DNA from: Mesocentrotus franciscanus
Taxonomy: Eukaryota; Echinodermata; Echinoidea; Camarodonta; Strongylocentrotidae
Reading direction: 5' to 3'
Assembly (NCBI GenBank): GCA_037976565.1
Contig: CP137675.1
Span: forward strand, 16,474,492-16,538,491
Length of the DNA: 64,000 bases
Each line of letters begins with the position of its first letter. Within the stretch, counting starts at the first letter, position 1. This document shows, one piece after another, positions 23,890 to 36,857 of the stretch. The notes under the pieces are model-generated. The model searched no databases. It was not told the DNA's origin and saw only the letters and a list, made by a program, of their open reading frames with translations. A program made the position numbers and the translations under genes.

Positions 23890-24113
23890 CAAAAGAAGGC
23901 TGTGGAAATAATATTACCCGGGATTCAGCTGCGGCAACCGATATCACCGTACAGTATATGCAAGGAATGTACCCATCCATGTCTCCATTTTCCTAACCTG
24001 GGCAAAAATAGATTTGTGTCACTGGAGAGTAGCACTGTGGCATTGATTTGAACCATGTACCTTCTAATCAATAGCCAGGTCACTTACCCCCTAGCCCACA
24101 TCACCTCTACACT
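23890..24113 (-). mobile_element. Old tRNA-headed SINE copy
   Basis: On the minus strand, a tRNA-like head has a degenerate A box TGGGCTAGGGG and a B box TGGTTCAAATC. A body follows with the CCCAGG, ACATGGATGGGTACATTCC and GCTGCAGCTGAATC-like blocks seen in better preserved copies. Many substitutions show it is older than the 21.5 kb copy. Confidence 0.7.
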
Positions 24114-26230
24114 ATACAAACATTCATCACAACCATCTGACCTAAGGGGATCCCATCTCTGCGCTTTTGGTGCATTTCATGTCTCTTGTCCTTGCTCTGA
24201 AAGCAATGCCCTTCGGAGACACGTTGAAGTAAGGAAAACCTGCTTATTTATATATTCGATGTAACGAAGAAGGTGACCTTTTGCAGGCTTTGCTAAACAA
24301 TGCTAATTTCAGTCGTTTGTTTTATTCATTACGGTACTTTTAACACACATACAGAATGCAGATAGATAGATAAGACGGCCGCGGCATTCCCACTGAAAGG
24401 CAAAAGACGGGTTGATGGAGGTGAAGGGAAGAACGGAGCGGGGAAAAAGGATGAAGACATGATTAGAGGGTTTTTCCTTTCGTCTACCTCCGTAAATCAT
24501 TACGAAGTTGTGTCTGGTAGGCTCCTTTTATGTTCATATTAGTTTTACTGTTATGTCTCGAGACTAACACAAAATTGTAAATCAAACCTTAATTCGTAAG
24601 ACATGATTTATCTTAATTTGCAAGCCAAAATAGGGATCGAAATTAAAGATTCGGCCTACAACAAGGTAGGATGAGGTTTTGGGGCCTTCATTTTCTGCAA
24701 TCCATTAACGATGAATTATTTACGTGTCAGTCATTTTTTTTTGTAATTTCTATCTCTAAATATATTTACTAGCTTCCACTGGCATGTCGTCGTTTTGCGA
24801 CAAAATTTCTAGGATTAACATTTTTTTCTTCAAATTTTGCTTTCCTCTCTGGCTCTTTATGTCTGTCTGTCTCTCTCTCTCTCTATATATATATATATCT
24901 CTCTTTCTCGTATCCCTCTCGAAGTGCTTGTCGGCGTCCCCATCTCCCTTTCAATATAAACATTTCCCTTTCATCGTAGGAACCTCATCTTCCGTTACCA
25001 AACAAGGGACAGTTTTGTTTGTGTATCTAACTATAACAATTGTGTCTCGTTCTCTCTATCTCTCTCTCTCTCTCTCTCCCTCCCTCTATGTCTCTCTCTT
25101 AAAGTGCCTGTGACGCATGTCGGACATTTTGAAGTGCTCGTCTGCCGACCGGTCGTATTGGACTGACTCGTTAAAAGGTGTGTTGTATAATTGTCAACAT
25201 CAAGAAAGTTTTTAGAAGTTACATTATCTCAATGTTCCTTTATTCATGACTGGAATTTGGGCAAAAAGGGCGAGAGTGTGCTTTTACAACCTGACCACAC
25301 GCTACTTTGATGCTTTCACACTTTTAGAAGATCACAAAAGCAACATCAAATTAGGCTGCTAAGGCTTATGTAGTTAAGGTAGATTGGCGGAATTATTTAA
25401 TTCAATATACCATACAAAGTAATACATTCCTCAAAGCGCTTTTAAGGTTCAGTTGGGGAGAGTTCCATTGATAATATAAAACCGATAGAACACAGTTATG
25501 TCATAGTTTATGCAAACAAAAGCGAATAATTTTGAAACCTTTATTAAACAAAACATGTATGTTATATTTCAAATCTCCCTATCAATGAGGACTTTCCAAC
25601 GCGAAGGGGAAAAAGGACATACGACAATGTAGTTTAATGTATACAATGTAGGATTTGTTAGTAGCTATATTTATTTATACACTTTAATAGAGTCTTCCCT
25701 AACCCCCTCCCCTCTCATCTCAACCACCCCTCCCCCTCTCTTTCTCTTTCTACCTCTCTTTCTCTCTCCCTCTCTCATTCTCTCTTCCTTGCAATGTTGA
25801 AGCATTACTTGCAGACAATAAACTTACTTTGAGGAAATTAATATTTCAGCTTGTGAAAATCCGGTCAACGTCTAGCTCTTATTGGTCAATGTAATTCTCT
25901 ACGTCGAAGGCCAAGCGTCGAGTCCAAGTTGTCGAAAAGTGGCCATGCAAAAGTCACCAGCGGACATGGATGGCGCAATCGGCCAGTACGTTCCCCTTTA
26001 AAAAAACCTATCGCGCAATAACCCTTCATTAATGGAATGCACAGAAAATATACCATATTTATTTATTGGTCTATAAGAACTGACCATCAGCCGGGCTGAA
26101 AGGGTCAGCTTGTAACAAGAATACAATAATATTATGATAATAGAATGTACACAAGAAATACATTAATAGTATAAACAAATCGAAAAATACAAAGAAATAA
26201 ACATTGCATCAGTAGGCTCACACACGTGAT
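24114..26230. other. No gene seen; scattered CT runs
   Basis: CT or CT/TA runs occur at about 24866-24905, 25050-25100 and 25675-25790. The remainder has only short frames without motifs. Confidence 0.5.
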
Positions 26231-26416
26231 ATCAAAGAGATGAGGAATGGGAGATAGTACAGAGGGAGATAGCCGAGGAAAGGGAGAGAGCTAGAGAGAG
26301 AGAGGGATATGGAGCGACAAGAAAAGTAAAGATGGGAGAGAAAGATGTGAATACTAATATGAGGGGAGGTAATAAGTGGGGAGAAATAGAGCCGAAGATG
26401 AGAAAGAGAGACACAA

Positions 26417-26453
<37 letters not shown>

Positions 26454-26466
26454 GAGAGAAAGATAG
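26231..26466. repeat. GA-rich tract
   Basis: Purine-rich sequence becoming a GA dinucleotide run at about 26415-26460. Confidence 0.93.
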
Positions 26467-27075
26467 AAAAGTAGAAGCTAGACTGAGACAGTGTATCCAA
26501 TATTAACAAGGATACATTAAGTATTAATTAATGCTAAACAATACAATGGAAATAAATATTACACAAAAACTTGAAAGTACAAACTGTATGCATATATAAC
26601 AAAGAAGTAATGTGTTAATGCATATTGGAGCATTTTACATTTTGTATTAAAAGATGCACCTGAAATGTTCAAAACCACTCGTTATTAAAGTGCTTGTCAG
26701 AAATTTTCGGAAGATTGTGCCCACCATTTTTGTTTAAATACATAATGCTGGATCCGCCTCTCATATCACTGACAGTAAATGGTTACCTTTGCATTTTTAG
26801 CGCTTCTTCTTTTGCCGTCTTCTCTTCTAGATGTTGCCTCGAATAATTGCACTGCTTGAGTATCTCATTGAGTAAACATATTACTCACATTGGTGTCTAA
26901 AGCCCGTGCATACAACCATGAAGTCGTGGAGATACGCCTCAAAAAGCAACCGGATTACCAGTAATGACCCCTGCAGTCAATATCATCCCCGCCACACTCC
27001 AGACTCATCCAGGATGAGCGTGAGGATGGGTATTCAGTACGGTCCTTTGTTATACCTCAGTCACATCTTCAAGCT
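26467..27075. other. No gene seen
   Basis: AT-rich sequence. A lone terminus resembling the GGATCC MITE family lies near 26748. Confidence 0.45.
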
Positions 27076-27177
27076 GGGCCCTGTTTCATAAAAGTTGTTA
27101 TCAATAACAAATCTGCTCACAGCCAATCAAATGCAAGGATTTCAGTAGCTTATAACATTTATCGTAACACAGGGTCC
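27076..27177 (+). mobile_element. Short MITE with GGGCCCTG termini
   Basis: The left end GGGCCCTGTTTCATAAAAG is mirrored by the right end ACACAGGGTCC (27177). The inverted arms continue inward (AGTTGTTAT / ATAACATTTAT), and an internal palindrome TTGTTATCAATAACAA is present. About 102 bp, noncoding. It is related to 50590-50740. Confidence 0.75.
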
Positions 27178-27290
27178 TGATGTCACAGCGACTCCACACC
27201 GACTAATTGCTCGCTATTAGTGGTTAATGTATTTTTCTTTGTGGTCTGCCATCGGTCTGGTAACGGTTTACTTGGTGTGACTGGGGTATC
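27178..27290 (-). mobile_element. Deleted MITE fragment, same family as 39128-39360
   Basis: Minus-strand ACCCCAGTCACACCAAG then CCAGACCGAT matches the left end of the 39.1 kb MITE, and GTGTGGAGTCGCTGTGAC matches its interior; the right TIR is missing. A 92-codon minus frame (27183-27461) runs through this fragment, so its C-terminal part is transposon sequence, not a gene. Confidence 0.7.
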
Positions 27291-27904
27291 TGAGGACATC
27301 CTCTGTAAGGTCGTTGGAGAGTAATCTTCGTTTTCCCTTCTTTTGCCTGTGACATCTACAAAACATCTCCTCACCATAAACTGGTGTACTTTATCTTTTG
27401 AAGAGCGAAAGTACACATTTCGCCCAAGAATGACAACATTCGTTGGGTTTTTTGTTGTCATGAGTTCAATCGCACGATTCGTTGCACATTAGATGTGCCA
27501 CTTTGAGACACGCTGGATAAGGCATTAAATTGTAGCCGATCAAGGATATCACCGTTGTCAGCTCTGATAAAGTTCAGTTACAGACAAAGATGTCTAGGGA
27601 ACTACATTAAAGAGTCAACAAACTTTGTATTCTGAAGAGGTTTCTTTGTCCTTCGTTGCAGATTTTCATAGGCATGATTTATTGCATAATTTCGAACATT
27701 TCTGTAAAAGAAAATTACAAGCATTGTCATTAACTTGTTAGAAAGAAATTGATGTTGGCGTTTTGTCATAAATATAATACGTGATGTCTAATGAATGATT
27801 GAGTTAAGGGGTTTTTTGCATTTACAATATCAAAAATATTTACGATGTGCACTAACTAAATCACGCAGAAATGTTTACAAAACCCTTTGAAATATGAAAA
27901 AATG
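27291..27904. other. No confident gene
   Basis: The minus frame starting near 27461 (residues NPTNVVILGRNVYFRSS) is unrecognised and reads into a MITE fragment, so it is not called as a gene. The rest has no recognisable feature. Confidence 0.4.
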
Positions 27905-28210
27905 GTGTTAAAGGTACTATGTCCCATTTGCAGGCCTAAAAAATGAAAAGGTTAACACCGGCATTTGAAAAATAATACTAATTTAGAACTTCCCTGATAA
28001 CAAAAGGGCTTGAAAATGTCTTTTTGTGGGAAAATAACGACCGTTAGTTTTCGAATCGACTGTAGTAATTGGAATCATTTCAGACCCTTGTACCTAATGG
28101 TCGTACGTTTTGTGCTGCGCAAAGATTCCATCTGTTTAATTTTGGCCATTACAAGAAGTGGGTTATTGATGTAGACAAATGCTCATGTAACCTCTACAGC
28201 TTGAGTGATA
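27905..28210 (+). repeat. Dispersed repeat, copy 2
   Basis: Inverted counterpart of 1-355. From AAAGGTACTATGTCCCATTT to GACAAATGCTCATGTAAC the match is continuous with scattered changes. The 68-codon frame beginning at 28069 lies mostly in the repeat, and the match also covers noncoding flank, so it is not called as a gene. Confidence 0.85.
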
Positions 28211-28331
28211 AGCGGATAGAATGTCTTTATATAGGACTTATTCCAGGTCAAAAGTCAGAGTTCGTATTATTGTGAAGTGGTATAATGTGGTAGTTATGAC
28301 GCAGAGAAGACCTCTTTGTGTAATTGATTTT

Positions 28332-28560
28332 GAATGGATTGACAGCGTCCTTCTATATTTTCGTGGAGTTCCATCACAAATCCAATAATTAAAGTATAAA
28401 CAAAACAAACAAAATAAATAAAAAATTAATGAAGGAGGTATCTGTATATTCCTACAAGAGGGGTGGGGGGTGTTGCATAGACGGACAGCTATTGCAATGA
28501 ATGTCTGTCCAGTGTATTTATCATAAAGATAACAAATCTGCCAAGTTCAGTACATTCTCT
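28332..28560. repeat. Local duplication, copy 1
   Basis: Matches 29299-29520: GCGTCCTTCT, TAGACGGAC, AATGAATGTCTGTC and TGTATTTATCATAA occur in the same order with the same spacing in both. Each copy is followed by a CT tract. Confidence 0.75.
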
Positions 28561-28589
28561 TTCTTTTTCGCTTTTTCTTTCTTTTTTTA

Positions 28590-28705
28590 GTAATCTCTCT
28601 CTCTCTCTCTCTCTCTCAAAGTCTTCCTATACCCCTTCTCCCTTTTCTGCCACACACACACACACAAACACACTCTCTCTATCTTTCTTTCTTTTTCAGT
28701 ACCCC

Positions 28706-28736
<31 letters not shown>

Positions 28737-28782
28737 CCTTTCCTCTCTCTCTCTCTCCTCTCTCTCTCTCTGTCCCTCCCCC
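28590..28782. repeat. CT and AC microsatellites
   Basis: Alternating CT runs with a short AC run near 28651-28672. Confidence 0.95.
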
Positions 28783-29298
28783 TTCTATAAATCTATCACT
28801 AAAATACTTGTTTAAACATGAGGCCTCCGTGCATTATCTCGATAATGCATAAATCACTAGTATCCAAATAGCAGTATAACGTGCTAAATAAATGTCTTGC
28901 CTCTCAATTTGATGGCATCGTGTAAGACATTTGCTAGTAGAGAATCGTACATAAAGTTCTCCCTCCTATGTTAGTCATCGAAGAGCTTAGTGAAATCTAG
29001 ACTTATAGTTTTATGGCAATTTAAACTTATAGGAGAATGGCTATCATGTCTTAAAATAAGCTGATTTTTTTTCCCCCACCACACACACACAAACAAAACA
29101 TGATGCTTAGACACCCATGTCCGCCGTATACAGCTCAATCCGAAGTTCTTTTGCATCCGTGTGGATTCATGTAAAGTCTTATAACTTATTTTCTTCTAGC
29201 CAAGATTGAAGCGCAGGTTTAAGTGACTTAAAGGGAGTGTAGCATGGCAAATACTGGTTAACGCCATCTACGTCTTCTTTTGGACAACTGCACGTAAA

Positions 29299-29520
29299 CG
29301 AATGGACGCGTCCTTCTTTATTTTGTTGGCGTTCCACGACATACTCAATAATTACAGCACAGATATATATATATATCTAAAACAGAATTCATCAAGGGTG
29401 TGTCCGAGTATTTCTAATAACAGGGGCGGAGAGGGAGTTTGATAGACGGACGGGAGTTGGAATGAATGTCTGTCTAATGTATTTATCATAAGAAAAATCT
29501 ACTCATTTCAGTACTTTCTC
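29299..29520. repeat. Local duplication, copy 2
   Basis: Diverged counterpart of 28332-28560, about 965 bp downstream, with an added TA run near 29363. Confidence 0.75.
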
Positions 29521-29525
29521 TTTCG

Positions 29526-29558
29526 CCCTCTATTTTCTCTCGCTCTCTCTCTCTCTCT

Positions 29559-29600
<42 letters not shown>

Positions 29601-29718
29601 TCTCCTCTTTCTCTCTTTCTCTCTTCCTCTCTCTCTCTCCCTCTCTTACTCTCTTCTTCTCTCCCTTCCTCTCTCTTTCTCTCCCTTTCTATCTTCTTCT
29701 TTCCCTTCCTCTCTGTCT
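29526..29718. repeat. CT-rich tract
   Basis: Long CT-dominated tract; the Glu/Arg-rich minus frame over it is an artefact. Confidence 0.95.
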
Positions 29719-30467
29719 TCTTTATCACACAGCTAATGATGTCATCTATTTCAAAATGAGATAATGTTAGTTTCCCGCCTAATGCCTGCGGCCTGTGAAG
29801 AACTTAACAAGTTGGTGTTTTTGGTACTAGAGAACGTGTTAACATACAAAACGAGTTGGATAATGTACATATCAACGCCCATTACACTGTGTTCCAAATA
29901 AGCGTACGCGCGACGTGTATATGGGCGAGCGTGTGTGCGTGTGTTATCCTTCACACTTAATATCCAAACGTGCGTAGATACTATCGAAAAGCTTAGGAAA
30001 ATAGAAACAAAATAATGCTTACAATGTTAGATGGCTTGATAGATCAGTAAATAAACGATTTTCGTAAGCCCCATGATTCAAATCGTCATATTTTGTTAAT
30101 CTTGGTAATTCAAAACTATTCTAAACTGCTGCAACCTTCAGTTTCACTATTAGTGGTAAATTCAAGAAAGTATCCCCATTCACCAGAGAAAGAATAAAAT
30201 TGTCGTGGTTAATTTACGTAGAGGGTTCAATAAATAAAATTGTGTAGCTTTAAGATTACCTTCATCATTTTTGGGGGGATGTCATTTTTATTTATTTTAA
30301 TGGCAAATTTTTGCCATCTCTTCAGCCAGAACTTAATTGTAGAGACATTTGTGATGCATCTGTATTTAGACTTCTGCTTTAAGAGAGATTAAACTTTATA
30401 AAGTGAGAATAAAGATATAACAACCGAAGGTTGGTGATGTAATTGGATAATATTCTGTATAACATGA
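29719..30467. other. No gene seen
   Basis: AT-rich spacer with no recognisable feature. Confidence 0.45.
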
Positions 30468-30667
30468 CCAGGGCCCTCTTGCATCAAGATCAAGGGCAAC
30501 TTTATGATAGATATATGACCAAACGCAAAGTTGCGCTTGAAAAAAAATCAAACGCAACTCTCTTTATGCAATGCGCAGTTGCGTTTGATTGCAAGTTGCG
30601 TGTGATATTTGCATTTGATCTGAGTTGCGATCAATCGCAACTTGACTTTTATGCAAGAGGGCCCTGG
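30468..30667. mobile_element. 200-bp foldback MITE with CCAGGGCCCTCTTGCAT ends
   Basis: The first 17 bases recur inverted at the end (ATGCAAGAGGGCCCTGG), a perfect TIR. The interior is itself built of repeated GTTGCG / CGCAAC words in both orientations, so the whole element can fold into one long hairpin. No target duplication could be fixed. Noncoding; the open frame across it is fortuitous. Confidence 0.85.
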
Positions 30668-30721
30668 GATGATAAAATCGTTAATGAAAAGAGGCATACA
30701 GAAAACGACAAAATGTAAACA

Positions 30722-30830
30722 TCCAGAGAGAGGGTGGGGAGAGAAAGAGAGAGGAGAGAGAGATATAGGGTAGAGAGAGAGAGAGAGAGAGAAAGATAGA
30801 CAGACAGAGACAGAGGGAGAAAGGGGGATG
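30722..30830. repeat. GA microsatellite
   Basis: GA-rich run with a GACAGA section. Confidence 0.93.
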
Positions 30831-31659
30831 CGGGGGAAATAGAGAGATTGGATTGTAGAGTATCTTAAATATTTTGTAACTCTATTATATACAGGAAAGA
30901 AATAGACATAACATGGAAATGCAATTACATCAACTTGAATCGTTTTGAGTGTGCACTTAACCTTTGGACAACTCCAAACATTAAAAACAACATGAATGTA
31001 TTAAGAAGCATTTTGATTAAAAAAAACCTCCGGTAATAAAGTTGCCAATTCTTCCTGAACTGTACTTGATTTCTGTTATACCTGTCAAAGTGGCGATTAT
31101 TAATTATCCTTGGGCGATAAATTGAGATTTGTTTTGGTTGTCTTACCATTGAAAGCGATGGCTTTGGAGAAAAAATAAATAAAAACTATTTCACTACTAT
31201 ATAATAATATCCTACTACCATAGTGAAATTGATATGAACAACAAGTGAATTGTTTTCTCTGAATTAGAATGGACATGGTAGATTAAATAAATTATCACAA
31301 GAAACCAAATAGTTTGCACAATCCCTGACGTAATTCTTTATTTCACTATGACCATTCTTTGACAATTTATTGAAACATGAATATGATGACTATTACGCAG
31401 TGGCAAATGTAACATCTCTCTCCTGCTTTGATGTAGGTCTATTTTGCTCTGTATTCTGCCAATATTTTCAGTGGTCTGGACGCCCGATTTTAACATGATT
31501 TCCCAATATCTGACAACTACAAGCACATTTCACCGGCTGCACTAGGCGTAAGAAATTCATGATCTTAATGATCCCTATGGGGATATTAGTTGCGGAACAC
31601 CACTTCTTGTGTCATCCACCGATTTTGTTACGAAGAGGTGTTTAGCGTAAGAGGACTGG
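30831..31659. other. No gene seen
   Basis: AT-rich spacer; short frames without motifs. Confidence 0.45.
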
Positions 31660-32560
31660 CAACAACAGGTGAATTCTATGTACTGGGCAGGGTAAATTGA
31701 AATACAGTTCACAATTGAATTATCAATACTCCTTGTAAATTTGATGAGGGTTTTTTTTGGGTGTGTGTTTTGCAAATCAAGAATGAAAGCTGGGCTGGCT
31801 GAATTAGGGCCTTTGTTGAATACTTTTAGATATGTCACATTCTCAAGAAGCATAAATCGGGGCAAATTTTTCAAATACTTGAAATATTACAAAACTCGGT
31901 AAGGGTATGAAGAATTTAGCTGTTAACTGTATATAGGCCTACCTTAAATAGTATACATGTAGAGGAAACAGAGGGAAAGAGAGGGAGAGATAGGAGAAAG
32001 GAGGGGTGAGTGGGGAAGGGAAAGAAAAGATCAGATGGCTACAGAAAAGGCAACAAGTGATGTCTATGAACTGTGCAAGGTACACTAACATATAAACCAT
32101 TAACCATACAACTTGGGAGGGAAAGGGAGTGGGAGAGATGAGGGCAGAGGGACAGGTGAGATGTCAACAGCAATAGCAACAAAGGAGTTCTATATACTGG
32201 ACAAGGTAAACGAAAATATAATCATACAACTGAAGAGGAAGAGAGAGGAGGGAGAATGGAAAGAGAGAGGGTGTGGAGAAAGGGGCCAGAAAAGAAATGG
32301 ATGGGTAGGAAATCGAAAGAAAAATGAAGAAGGAGAATAACAATGACAGCAAGTGAACTCTATGTACTTGGGAAGGTATATCGAAATACAACCCTTATAA
32401 ATCTGGCGTAGGAGAGAAGGGAAGAGAAGGGAAGAGGGGGTAGAGACAGAGAGAGAAAAAAAAATAAGGGTGAGTAAGGAAGAGAAAGGAAAGAGGAGAT
32501 GAACGACCACAATATGAACAAATGACGTCTATTCACTGATGGGCGAGATTTTACCATACA
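31660..32560. repeat. Degenerate tandem units embedded in GA-rich DNA
   Basis: A block of the type AACAAxxGAxxTCTATGxACTGxxCAAGGTA, continuing into AxATACAxC, recurs near 31672, 32048, 32165, 32343 and 32518. The units are separated by GA-rich or GGGA-rich filler of varying length. The overlapping Glu/Arg and Ser/Leu frames are artefacts of the filler. Confidence 0.6.
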
Positions 32561-33984
32561 AGCATAACTGGAGACAGATAATGGGGGGGGGGGTAATATA
32601 ATAGACAGATTGAAGAGGGAGTAATAATTGACAGTGATAGACATGAATATTTAAAGAGATAGAGAAAGAAAGACACACAGGCAATGATAGAGAAAACAGA
32701 GAGGGAGAGAGAGAAAGACATACAAACAGAGAAAGAGAAAGACATGGGAGTGGATGGAACACCATCTCGTTTATATTGAGTGTGTAGCCTACTCATTTTA
32801 AAGAGCTCTTCAAACTGCAACATGTAGAAACCCATAAGTGCGTCGTATTTAGAAAAATCGAAATATTTTTTTCCTCTGACGGTTGAACAAAACAGTATAG
32901 ATGAAAGAACCCATAAAAGGAGACAGCGAAAGACCTTGGCGGTCGGGCAAGGGGAATGGGATACAAGACGGGTACGGTCGTGTTTCATTAATTGACATGG
33001 TCCTCGGGCCTAAGGAGTGTCTTCTCTCTCTCCCTAGACATGGGATATCACTACAGTTGGAAGAAGAGGTGAGGCAAATGATGACAGTAATTGTCCCTTC
33101 AGTCTGGTCGTGCCTCTGCCACTAGATAATGTGAACCAAAAATAATGGGGCCATTTTTAGGTTTGGATAATGGTAAAACAATTATAGACTACGAATGCCA
33201 TCATATTTATTTCAAAAATGGCAGATGTGTCTCCCCCCCCCCTTCTCTCTCTCTCTCTCCTATATCGTCCAGAAGGTATCATTTTTTACTTCAAATACAT
33301 GAATACAAAAGTAATGATAAACCTTTAGCATGTTTAAGCGTCAGTTTTCTTCGTCCACCAGTGGCCACCAACGACGCATTGCGTCTATACGACAGGAAGG
33401 TCGTTGGAAACCGATGGCGTATAACAGACTTCATCAAGAAGGAACGGATCTTTCTTCGTGTTTGACAGTTATACGCATTTAAGAGTGTGTCCATTAACTT
33501 CTTTTTTTCTGTAGAACATGTCATATCAATGCTAAATTTGACACCCAAAGAAAAAGAATGTGCACTACTGCTTTTACAGCTTTGTTCAGCATATTCTCAC
33601 TGAAATTCGGCGCCACTTGAGTCAGATGAAGTTGCCTAAAAGAAACCCGATAAATGCTTCTACGAAAAAAAAAACATCTCGTCGCGCCTAAACAGGGCAT
33701 CATTTAACAAACATCCGATGACCTTTACTTTAAATATCAATAATCATTGCCACGGGACATTTTCCGAATTAGATGACGAAAAAATAAGTTAAAGAGAACC
33801 TCCCTTGCATCGTCCATTCAATTAGTATAGAAGAGGATAGAAAGGGGCAAATTTCCTCCCCCTGCCAACGGATTTTTCTTCTGAAAGTCAGACAGCACAA
33901 AATGACAGTAAGCGTATAATGCTTTTGTATAAAACGGTGGTTTGCGGCGCAGTTGTGTACGCAGTTTTTATTGTCTGCCAGAAT
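32561..33984. other. No gene seen
   Basis: Frames up to 145 codons (32551-32988, minus) overlap purine-rich filler at their ends and show no motif. Nothing recognised. Confidence 0.4.
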
Positions 33985-34002
33985 TTGGTATACAGCCAGA
34001 AG

Positions 34003-34042
<40 letters not shown>

Positions 34043-34066
34043 GCTACTTGTATAGCGCACAGGTCC
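33985..34066. repeat. AAT microsatellite plus short repeat end
   Basis: About 14 AAT units, then TGGCTACTTGTATAGCGCAC, a word I associate with the AAT-tailed end of dispersed repeats. Only a fragment. Confidence 0.7.
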
Positions 34067-35653
34067 ACCTGAAAAAAACAACTCTTTCTTTTTCTCTGTC
34101 CCTCGTCAACACTCTTTTATTTATCATCATTATGTAGTTCCGTTATCCCTGCTGTAGGTACTTGTTCCCATCTTCGCCGTCTTCTTTCTCACTCTCTCTC
34201 TCTCTCTCTCTGTCTCTTTCTCCTTTCTTTCAGCATCTCGTTGAAAGATAACACATCATCTAGCTCTTTATTGAAAGAGATATATATATTTATATATATT
34301 CCCTGTAGTTATTTTGGGGTATTTTTTTTATTTCTTCGTATCTCCCTTTTTTGTCCTTGTCCAATCGATAAAGAGAAAGATTGGCTAGGGTTGCACGAAT
34401 TTTGCATCTCGATGAGACAACTAGAGACAGGCCTTGGGGAAGCCAGGGTGTCTTTTAAGTTGTCCAATTGTAGCCGTCGAAACTTGAAGTGAAACTGTAA
34501 GTGAGAAGCCACTGCTAAAGGTCCAATGTCATGATTCCATAGCCTTCCACGTGAGATGTATTTGGGCGGAGAAATGTGGGAAAAGGTATAAGTGGGTTGA
34601 CGAAGAACGTGTGCTGAAAGGTGCAACTTTCTGAACGTATCCATGGCGACGCCGCGGTGAAGTCTCAAAAAGGTAGGTCCGTCCAAAGCTGGAGATAGCA
34701 TTAGCGCACTTTGAGCCAAATAGCTAAATTAAAGAATGTAAAGAATTCCAGTGTTTAATATCAATTCATCATACTCTATTTTTACCTTTTTCTAAAAATC
34801 TTGCCTTGTGTAAAAGTGGAAAAATAACCACCGCAAAGGTAATAGGCATATATGCGCTTTGAATTGCACCCATCTTCCGAATTCCTTGTAAGGAAAGCCA
34901 CATACTTTATCCTTCAAAACTAAACGGAAATACGAACTTTACTAAAAAATTGCTAATCCAAAATGACGTGCAATTCACTCATGTCCTTTAAGTTGTTTTA
35001 ATAAGAAAATCTTGAGTGCAGAAGTGTAGATATACAATGGTTATTGCTATATGTTGTTATTGACTCAACTGGTATATTTATACTTTTATATCATTTATTG
35101 AATGGCTCAAATCAGTGGCGAAATTTTTCGGGTGCCAAAAAAAAATTGTGCTCACTCACCCCCGAGTTGAATAAGATAGATGTAATAGCAGACCATACCA
35201 ATAGCAATGTACAATGTACTGAAGGTCTACGAGGCCGCATATAAATGTGACGAGACCGAATCTTTTCGGTCCATTTTGGAAAGTTCCCCTCGGCAGCAAA
35301 CTTGGAAGATCACAGGGCCTAATGCCACGTGACCTCTGGCATATAGACCATTCAATTATAATCATCCCCTAAACAGGTCATTTAGTTATGAGCTGTGTAT
35401 AATTAAATACTGTTATTGTCTATTTCTTTCCAATAATTACTTTTTTACATCATAAAATGAAATGACGTGAAACATGTGAAGACCTGCAAAAGTTGGCCTT
35501 TATGGCTTCATCGAAGATATCTCCCCATGAATATGATTATGTGCACAAAATCGAAATTAGTTCATGTTTTGTAGGGCTTCATTATTTTGTACAATGTTTT
35601 GACCATGATGGGAGACAAATAATTGAGGATCGACGTGATCTACACTGATGTAC
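34067..35653. other. No gene seen; CT run
   Basis: A CT run at about 34188-34212. The 136-codon minus frame at 34309-34719 is unrecognised and lacks splice or domain support. Confidence 0.4.
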
Positions 35654-36226
35654 CAATGTGTTCACGGTCTTGCCCCATTCCGTTTATGCAATGAGATTGA
35701 AATGTATTTCGATAGACATGGACTGAATACGCGTAATGCTAATTCCCTTTATATTGTGCCGCCTAAACCAAACATTCAACTTTATTGTCAGTCTTAAAAT
35801 ATGCCGGTGCTAAAGTATGGAATCTATTTCCTAATAACTTTCAAAATGCTCAGTCTCTGGATATTTTTAAATTAGTGTACAAAAGATCACAATCGAAGCC
35901 ATTGTAATCACCCCAACCTCTGAGCTGAAACTTTACATTTGCATACATTTATATGACTACATTTATGTCCTTTTAACTTTTACTTGATATTGTTATATGT
36001 AGCCACCATTTATACTTAGAATCATTTTTGTTAAGGTCTTGAATTGTTATTTTACCATATTTTGTATTACTTTGATATATTCTGTATTTTACTTTGTTAT
36101 ATTTGGTTGTTGTTACTATTTTTATATTATGCTTTTAATACCAGACCCAAGATGCAAAACAGATCTATTTCTGATCTTGTGTACCTGTATAAATGTATAA
36201 ATAAATAAATAAATAAATAAATAAAA
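35654..36226 (+). pseudogene. 5'-truncated LINE: reverse-transcriptase C-terminal end and tail
   Basis: Two frames joined by a one-base shift read QCVHGLAPFRLCNEI ... HGLNTRNANSLYIVPP, then LKYAGAKVWNLFPN ... SLDIFKLVYKRSQ and a stop at 35905-35907. The blocks HGLAP, NTRxxNxLYxP and YAGAKVWNxxPxxFxNAxSLxxFK are typical of the C-terminus of CR1/L2/Rex1-like non-LTR retrotransposons. A 3' untranslated stretch and an AAAT-type tail (about 36191-36226) follow. The polymerase core is missing and the frame is broken, so it is dead. Confidence 0.85.
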
Positions 36227-36857
36227 TCCAGATCAACCGACTCTTTATATTGAAAACTAATCTGTGCACTCGTTTTACTCAGTGTCAGACACTACTTGGA
36301 AACATTAAAAAAATATATATTGTATTGCCTCATCATTTTGGCCGGTAAGGGCGTAAATTTTGGCAAGCGATCGGGTGATATTCGTGTGTGGACAGGATTT
36401 TGAGATGCTCAAAAAAAAAAAGATTGATAAATCAGCATAATCGGTAATTAGAATTTGAGTCATGATTCATGTTTTCCGTGAAACTCTGGAACAGTCCTAG
36501 AAAATCGTAAAACGGGTTGTGGTCGGGGCAGAATGTGTAAATAATGTCTATATTACGATCCTAGTTCGTTCATAAGCAGTCATCAATACGTCCTTCTCGT
36601 CTGTACCCCATCCACAGTCAGTTCATATGAAGTTCAGATCGGGTAAATTTGCCATTTCCAGGCAGACCAAGCCAGTCCGTAGTCAGTTTAAACTCATTAT
36701 CAACTAGTTCTACCTCGTTCCCAATACGTCCAAACCCATTTTTAACTAGTTCGCCACTTGTTCCAACTAGTTTGTAACCCGACCACCCCGTTCAGAGACA
36801 GTTCAACTCATCCACCCCTCGTTCTAGAGCGTGTGCAATCCCGTCCTGGCTCGGGGG

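Noticed and set aside
27183..27461. 92-codon minus frame, once considered the tail of a receptor
   Set aside because: Its second half is a deleted MITE, and a stop lies shortly upstream; no known domain.
32551..32988. 145-codon minus frame
   Set aside because: About half is purine/pyrimidine filler translated as Ser/Leu/Phe, and the rest has no motif or splice support.
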